From Deltaproteobacteria bacterium (GTDB taxonomy: Bacteria > Desulfobacterota > Syntrophia > Syntrophales > UBA2210), in assembly GCA_019313735.1 (NCBI GenBank), contig JAFDAR010000014.1:1-11214 (forward strand): a DNA stretch of 11,214 bases, read 5' to 3'. The position numbers and the translations under genes are program-made. Below the pieces are notes generated by a model. That model searched no databases and was not told the origin of the DNA. It was given only the letters and a program-made list of their open reading frames with translations. Below, piece by piece: positions 6,947 to 11,214 of this stretch (positions are counted from its first letter, which is position 1; each line of letters opens with the position of its first letter).

Positions 6947-7032
6947 GTCATCGAGGTTTTGGAATTTGTTCATAATGTTTATTTATTTATCAATGACGAA
7001 ACAGGATATAGACAATACGGAGAGAGGGTAAA

Positions 7033-7437
7033 ATGAATCAGCCCAGAATCCTGATTTTCGCATGCAAGTGGTGTGGTTTTATCGGAGCTGATGCCGCCGG
7101 AAAAAAAAGGGCGTCTCTTCCCTCCCAGTTTCGTGTCATTCCGGTGGAATGCGCGGCTCTTGTTGAAACAGATGCGATTATAAGGGCGCTGGCCGGAGGG
7201 ATTGATGGCATAGCTGTGCTGGGATGTCACATAGGAGGGTGTCGTTATAATAATGCGAACCACACAGCTATTAAAAGACTGGAGCTTTTACAAGATCTCC
7301 TGGACACAACAGGTATAGGGAGCAGCAGACTTTTGCTCAGTTTTGGGACCGCACATGAAGATTATCAGTTTGAAGAGATAATAAATAATTTCTTCAATGA
7401 GTTAATTTTACTGCCCCCGCTTGATCCCTGGTTGTAA
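7033..7437 (+). CDS. mvhD: MvhD-type [2Fe-2S] electron-transfer subunit
   Basis: This 134-residue protein shows the conserved MvhD (hydrogenase delta subunit) pattern: Cys11-x2-Cys14 in ACKWCGFIGADAAG, Cys40 in the VEC segment, and GCHIGGC with Cys65 and Cys70. In methanogens MvhD binds a [2Fe-2S] cluster and connects the hydrogenase to HdrA. In bacterial Hdr complexes it plays the same docking role for formate dehydrogenase or NADH modules. Here it sits between HdrA and the formate dehydrogenase genes, the place expected for a bridge between them. It has a strong ribosome binding site, GGAGAGAGGG just before the start. No hydrogenase large or small subunit is visible in the window. Confidence 0.92.
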   Translation: MNQPRILIFACKWCGFIGADAAGKKRASLPSQFRVIPVECAALVETDAIIRALAGGIDGIAVLGCHIGGCRYNNANHTAIKRLELLQDLLDTTGIGSSRLLLSFGTAHEDYQFEEIINNFFNELILLPPLDPWL

Positions 7438-7460
7438 CCGTTTGGAGTGATAAGCTAACT

Positions 7461-8312
7461 ATGTTAGAGAAAACAAAAAATATAGCAAAGCAAATTCTTG
7501 AAGAGAAAAAGGCCGGAGGTGTCTTTGGCTTAATGAGGAATGAATGGAACATTATCCAGCCTCATCTGTTTGAAGATCCTGCGGAATTAGCCAACCTTGT
7601 TCTTGAGCCAAAATGGTTGCTGGCAAAGCTCGCTATGAGAATTTTACGCTCCTCACCGGAAAATTACAAACTGGCTGTAATCTGTCGGGGATGTGACGAA
7701 AGGGCGCTGATTGAGCTGATAAAGAGAAATCAGATAGAGAAAGAAAACCTCCTTACGGTTGGAATTGCCTGCAGTCAGGAGCAGGCAGCTATATGTCTTT
7801 GCGACAGGCCTTATCCGGAGAAGCTTGATGCGGGAGAGAAGGTTTCAGGGGTAGATCCTTTTCAGGATGAAAGAGTCCGGAAGTTCTTGATCGGCAATGA
7901 CAAAGAAAGGATGGAAAGATGGGCTGATAAGCTGAAGAGATGTATCAAGTGTTACGGTTGCCGTAATTCCTGCCCTATCTGTATCTGTGACCCCTGCAAA
8001 CTGGAAGACGATGTCTGGGTAAAAAGGGGTGTCGTGCCGACTGAAACGATAACCTTTCATCTTATACGTGCCTTTCACCTTTCGGATACATGTGTGGCCT
8101 GCGGAGCCTGTCAGGAAGCCTGCCCCGTCAATATCCCTCTCCTCTATCTGCAGCTTTCTATGCGCAAAACGCTCCGCGAAAAATACGGGTACGAGGCGGG
8201 AATTGATTCTGAGACAAGATCACCCGTTCTTTCCAGTGTTTTTGAAAAACCCGATACGGACAGGGAATATCCCGCATGGATAAACTCGGTGAGGGAAAAA
8301 GATGAGCACTAA
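7461..8312 (+). CDS. Shortened FdhB/FrhB-like iron-sulfur subunit of the formate dehydrogenase-Hdr module
   Basis: At 283 residues it is shorter than a typical FrhB/FdhB fused to extra ferredoxins. CRGCDERALIEL at 75-86 is the FrhB/FdhB-family signature, but most of the F420/flavin-binding N-terminal region is not recognisable. Two ferredoxin motifs follow: Cys161/164/167/171, trailed by an unusual extra Cys174/176/179 cluster of cysteines, and Cys211/214/217/221. The likely role is to carry electrons between the catalytic formate dehydrogenase subunit and MvhD/HdrA. The stop overlaps the next start by eleven bases, so the two proteins are probably made in step. Whether it still binds a flavin is unclear; a purely FeS relay is equally possible. 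It is cytoplasmic, with no signal peptide. Confidence 0.78.
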   Translation: MLEKTKNIAKQILEEKKAGGVFGLMRNEWNIIQPHLFEDPAELANLVLEPKWLLAKLAMRILRSSPENYKLAVICRGCDERALIELIKRNQIEKENLLTVGIACSQEQAAICLCDRPYPEKLDAGEKVSGVDPFQDERVRKFLIGNDKERMERWADKLKRCIKCYGCRNSCPICICDPCKLEDDVWVKRGVVPTETITFHLIRAFHLSDTCVACGACQEACPVNIPLLYLQLSMRKTLREKYGYEAGIDSETRSPVLSSVFEKPDTDREYPAWINSVREKDEH

Positions 8313-10332
8313 ATTTACCAAAACTATCTGTCCCTATTGCGGCACCGGCTGCGGCCTTATTATCAAGGTCGAAAATGGCGTTGCCGTTGCTACTTACCCT
8401 GACAGGGAACACCCCGTTTCCAAAGGCAGTTTGTGCATAAAGGGGTGGTCTGCCCACGAGTTTATCCATCACCCTGATCGATTGACATCGCCTCTTTTGA
8501 GAAAGGGTGATACGTTTCAGGAAATCCCATGGGATGAAGCCATACCGATGGCAGCCTCGAAATTGCGTGAGACTGCCGCAAAATATGGCGGCGATGCCAT
8601 AGGTGGTCTTTCTTCCGCCAAGTGTACCAACGAAGAAAATTACCTTTTCCAGAAACTGATACGAATGGCCTTCAAAACGAACAATGTGGATCATTGCGCG
8701 CGCCTGTGTCATGCCCCCACTACCGTTGCCATGGTACAGACCCTCGGCAGTGGGGCTATGACGAATTCTATTGCCGATCTGGCCGGGGCTGAGTGCATTT
8801 TCGCCATCGGTTCCAACACAGCGGAGAGTCACCCGATCATTATGGGAGAAATTTATAAGGCTGCCGACAAGGGCGCTACAATCATTGCCGTAGATCCACG
8901 TGAAACGGCAGTAACCCGGAACGCTAAAATTCACCTCCGTATAAATCCGGGAACGGACATTCCGCTGCTGTGCGGCATGATGAGACACATTATTGACGAA
9001 GGACTGCACAACGAGGATTTTATCAGGGAAAGAATGGAAGGATTTAAAGATCTGAATGAATTTCTCCAGTTATGGCCTGTCAAACGAGCTGCCGAAGAAT
9101 GCGGTATAGGTGAAGAAATTATCAGAAATGTAGCGAAGATTTATGCAAAAGCAAAAGAATCCGCCATAATTTATTGCATGGGTATCACCCAGCACGCCTG
9201 TGGGACAGCCAACGTCCTCGCCATATGCGATCTTGCCATGCTGTGCGGTCATGTGGGGAAAGAGCACTCTGGTATATATCCTCTTCGAGGACAGAATAAT
9301 GTCCAGGGTGCCTGCGATATGGGTGCCCTGCCCAATGTCTATCCCGGATATCAGCGTGTCAGCGATTCGGCAATTCAAGACAAATTTCAAAATGCCTGGG
9401 GTACTGATCTCTCCGATAAACCCGGTCTGACCGTGACGGAAATCATCGGTTCCGCAGGGAAGAATATACGCGCGGCCTATATCATGGCGGAAAATCCTGC
9501 ATTGAGTGATCCCGATACCAGTCATGTACTGGAATCTCTGAAGGCCTTCGATTTTCTCATCGTTCAGGATATTTTTCTCACCGAGACGGCAAAATTCGCG
9601 CATCTGATATTTCCCAGCTCCTGTTTTGCTGAAAAGTCCGGAACTTTCACCAATACGGAGCGGAGATTTCAGCTCTTAAGAAAAGCAGTTAATCCTCCGG
9701 GAAACGCGAAGGAAGACTTTGAGATCTTATGCCTTCTCGGAAAAGCTTTGGGACTTGATTTTTCTTATAAGAACTCCTCGGAAGTCATGGATGAAATCGC
9801 GTCTCTGGCCCCGGCCTACGGAGGAATTCGTTTCGATAGACTGGAGCGGAAAGGGCTGCAGTGGCCCTGCCCTGATTTAGAACATCCCGGCACACAGTAT
9901 CTCCATAAAGACCGGTTTACGAGAGGTAAAGGACTTTTCGTCATTCCTGAGCATACTCCACCCAAAGAACTGCCCGATGAAAGTTACCCTTATTATCTGA
10001 GTACGGGAAGGATGTTTGCCCATTACCATACCGGCACAATGACACGGCGCTCACCTTTTCTCAACAGGGAAGCGGAGAAGGCCTATGCAGAGATCAATCC
10101 GGAAGATGCCTTAAATTTGGACGTGAAAGACGGGGGAAAAATAAAGATAACAACCCGCAGGGGGAGTATTATAACAACCGCCCGGATAACGACACGTGTT
10201 TCAAAAAGCTGCATTTTCGCGCCCTTTCACTTTGCAGAGGCACGGGCAAATATGCTGACCAATCCGGTACTGGATCCTGCTTCCAAGATACCGGAATTCA
10301 AGGTATGTGCCGCCAATGTAAGGAAGGAATAA
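8302..10332 (+). CDS. fdhA: Formate dehydrogenase catalytic subunit, Mo/W-bis-MGD, Cys-type
   Basis: This 676-residue molybdopterin oxidoreductase has the formate dehydrogenase H layout. The N-terminal [4Fe-4S] site is Cys10/13/17/45 with the conserved Lys47. The active-site segment CARLCHAP places Cys136-His137 where E. coli FdhF has Sec140-His141. PLRGQNNVQGACDMG lies around the conserved arginine that binds formate in FdhF. A dinucleotide-binding C-terminal domain occupies roughly the last 110 residues. It oxidises formate to CO2 or runs in reverse. The codon for residue 136 is TGT, so this is the cysteine form and needs no selenocysteine machinery. There is no Tat leader, so the enzyme is cytoplasmic, and no fused N-terminal [2Fe-2S] domain, so it must rely on separate FeS subunits such as its overlapping upstream neighbour. 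Confidence 0.93.
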   Translation: MSTKFTKTICPYCGTGCGLIIKVENGVAVATYPDREHPVSKGSLCIKGWSAHEFIHHPDRLTSPLLRKGDTFQEIPWDEAIPMAASKLRETAAKYGGDAIGGLSSAKCTNEENYLFQKLIRMAFKTNNVDHCARLCHAPTTVAMVQTLGSGAMTNSIADLAGAECIFAIGSNTAESHPIIMGEIYKAADKGATIIAVDPRETAVTRNAKIHLRINPGTDIPLLCGMMRHIIDEGLHNEDFIRERMEGFKDLNEFLQLWPVKRAAEECGIGEEIIRNVAKIYAKAKESAIIYCMGITQHACGTANVLAICDLAMLCGHVGKEHSGIYPLRGQNNVQGACDMGALPNVYPGYQRVSDSAIQDKFQNAWGTDLSDKPGLTVTEIIGSAGKNIRAAYIMAENPALSDPDTSHVLESLKAFDFLIVQDIFLTETAKFAHLIFPSSCFAEKSGTFTNTERRFQLLRKAVNPPGNAKEDFEILCLLGKALGLDFSYKNSSEVMDEIASLAPAYGGIRFDRLERKGLQWPCPDLEHPGTQYLHKDRFTRGKGLFVIPEHTPPKELPDESYPYYLSTGRMFAHYHTGTMTRRSPFLNREAEKAYAEINPEDALNLDVKDGGKIKITTRRGSIITTARITTRVSKSCIFAPFHFAEARANMLTNPVLDPASKIPEFKVCAANVRKE

Positions 10333-10336
10333 CAGG

Positions 10337-10798
10337 ATGACTAACAGCGAAGATAAATTTGCCAAAGCAAAAAAATCTTCTGGCGTCTATGGTTGTGTGG
10401 AATGTGGCAAGTGCGTGGCGGTCTGCCCTATGGCAGAGATGTATACAAATTTCTCCATTGAGATGTCACCACGGGGGATAATTAAAAAGACCTTAAACGG
10501 GAACAACATAATTACGGACGAAAATATATGGTATTGTACCGAATGTAATGCCGGCACTGATGTGTGTCCACAGGGGGTAAGTTGCCGGGATCTGATTCGA
10601 GATCTCAGGAAAATCGCCATTGAAGAAAATGTGGTTGAAAATATAAAATATTGTACCCGTTGCGGTAAACAGTTTTTATCAGTTCCCGCAAAAAACTTTG
10701 TTTTTAAACGGTTGAAAGAGGAACCTCCTAATGTCTTGGACGTTCTTGAGCTTTGCCCCTCATGCAGGAGGGAGATATACATGTTACGTAATACATAG
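10337..10798 (+). CDS. HdrC-like ferredoxin with zinc-ribbon-like tail and one altered ligand
   Basis: This is a 153-residue protein. The first HdrC-type cluster motif is complete: Cys20/23/26/30 followed by Pro. The second reads Cys67, Cys70, Gly73, Cys77-Pro, so the third expected cysteine is glycine (GGC at 10553-10555, one base from TGC). Cys83 nearby might substitute. A C-terminal pair of CxxC motifs (Cys107/110 and Cys140/143) looks like a zinc ribbon or rubredoxin-like knuckle not found in classic HdrC. HdrC normally carries electrons from HdrA to HdrB, but no HdrB is visible. It sits four bases after fdhA with AAGGA upstream, so it is probably another subunit of the formate dehydrogenase-Hdr assembly. 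Confidence 0.82.
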   Translation: MTNSEDKFAKAKKSSGVYGCVECGKCVAVCPMAEMYTNFSIEMSPRGIIKKTLNGNNIITDENIWYCTECNAGTDVCPQGVSCRDLIRDLRKIAIEENVVENIKYCTRCGKQFLSVPAKNFVFKRLKEEPPNVLDVLELCPSCRREIYMLRNT

Positions 10799-10806
10799 GT
10801 ACTGTG

Positions 10807-11214
10807 ATGCAGAAACAACCAAACGAGCAAAACAATACTATCACGCTTGAGGATCTCAGGCCACGGCCGGAAGAGAAGAAAACGTTCTCTGATCACTTTA
10901 TGCCGCGGCTTCATCCCGGCATCCTGTTTGATCCTAAAAAATGTACCGGTTGCGGCACCTGCGAGATGGTCTGTTCCTTAAGAAATGTCTCTAAAATAGC
11001 CCCCGCTTCTGCAAGCATAAAAGTGCTCAGAGATGAAAGCAGTGTCAAGAATTTTGCGATCCTCTGCCAGCATTGCCGCAAGCCTCTATGTATAGAAGCC
11101 TGCCCCACTAGGGCGATTGAAAAGGGGGAAGACGGGATTGTCCGTATCAACAAACTGTTCTGTGTCGCATGCGGCCTTTGCACAATGGCCTGTCCTGAGG
11201 CTGCACCGCTTCAA
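10807..11214 (+). CDS. HycB/CooF-type ferredoxin, 3' end beyond window
   Basis: An open frame of 136 codons runs from ATG 10807 to the window edge without a stop, so the gene is partial. Cys46/49/52/56 (CTGCGTCEMVC), Cys87/90/95/99 and Cys119/122/125/129 show at least three cubane motifs in the HycB/HydN/CooF pattern, the small electron-transfer subunits that partner formate dehydrogenases and hydrogenases. No signal peptide is present; the first 40 residues are polar. The start follows the HdrC-like stop by eight bases, so it is part of the same operon. Its probable job is to deliver electrons to or from the formate dehydrogenase or an unseen partner further downstream. GTG at 10804 is an alternative start in the same frame. 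Confidence 0.85.
   Translation, partial: MQKQPNEQNNTITLEDLRPRPEEKKTFSDHFMPRLHPGILFDPKKCTGCGTCEMVCSLRNVSKIAPASASIKVLRDESSVKNFAILCQHCRKPLCIEACPTRAIEKGEDGIVRINKLFCVACGLCTMACPEAAPLQ

Noticed and set aside
6945..6976. Possible promoter before mvhD (TTGTCA and CATAAT)
   Set aside because: The spacing is 20 nt, too long for a typical sigma-70 promoter, and no better pairing was found.
1..11214. CRISPR arrays, tRNA or rRNA genes, insertion sequences and attachment sites
   Set aside because: No regularly spaced direct repeats, RNA gene signatures, transposase or integrase fragments were seen on either strand.

Overview
The window looks like the chromosome of a strict anaerobe, most likely a Desulfobacterota (deltaproteobacterial) sulfate reducer or syntroph. 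That assignment rests on gene content and style: an aldehyde:ferredoxin oxidoreductase (AOR) family enzyme, split HdrA-like flavoproteins, MvhD, a molybdo/tungstopterin formate dehydrogenase, many ferredoxin modules and moderate GC. No marker gene fixes the taxon. Every gene lies on the + strand, and the last one runs off the right edge.

Layout. Positions 1-665 hold no convincing gene. Positions 43-155 fold into a molybdenum/tungsten-cofactor (Moco/Tuco class) riboswitch, followed by about 510 nt of leader containing a strong hairpin inside a wider inverted repeat. Two genes follow with a 4-nt ATGA overlap: a Tat-exported four-cluster ferredoxin (666-1388) and an AOR-family tungsto/molybdopterin oxidoreductase (1385-3190). 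An intrinsic terminator (3196-3240) closes this unit. A MauM/NapG-type four-cluster ferredoxin with an N-terminal twin-arginine/hydrophobic segment comes next (3262-3948). Two different HdrA-like flavoproteins follow (3962-5221 and 5230-6924), and their domain sets complement each other. After a 108-nt gap with a possible weak terminator come MvhD (7033-7437), a shortened FdhB/FrhB-like iron-sulfur protein (7461-8312), the formate dehydrogenase catalytic subunit with Cys at the active site (8302-10332), an HdrC-like protein with a zinc-ribbon-like tail (10337-10798) and a HycB/CooF-type ferredoxin cut by the window edge (10807-11214).

How the parts may work together (inference). The second half is a recognisable soluble formate dehydrogenase-Hdr module. 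Formate electrons would pass through FeS subunits and MvhD to a flavin-based bifurcating HdrA pair, which would split or merge them between ferredoxin and another carrier. The first half is an AOR with its own ferredoxin, under what looks like a cofactor-sensing RNA. Both catalytic enzymes need the same pyranopterin cofactor, so the riboswitch could tie expression of the locus to Mo/W-cofactor supply. No HdrB/HdrD-type CCG disulfide-reducing subunit is visible, so the HdrC-like protein has no usual partner here. An exported ferredoxin beside a signal-less AOR leaves the location of the AOR unresolved.
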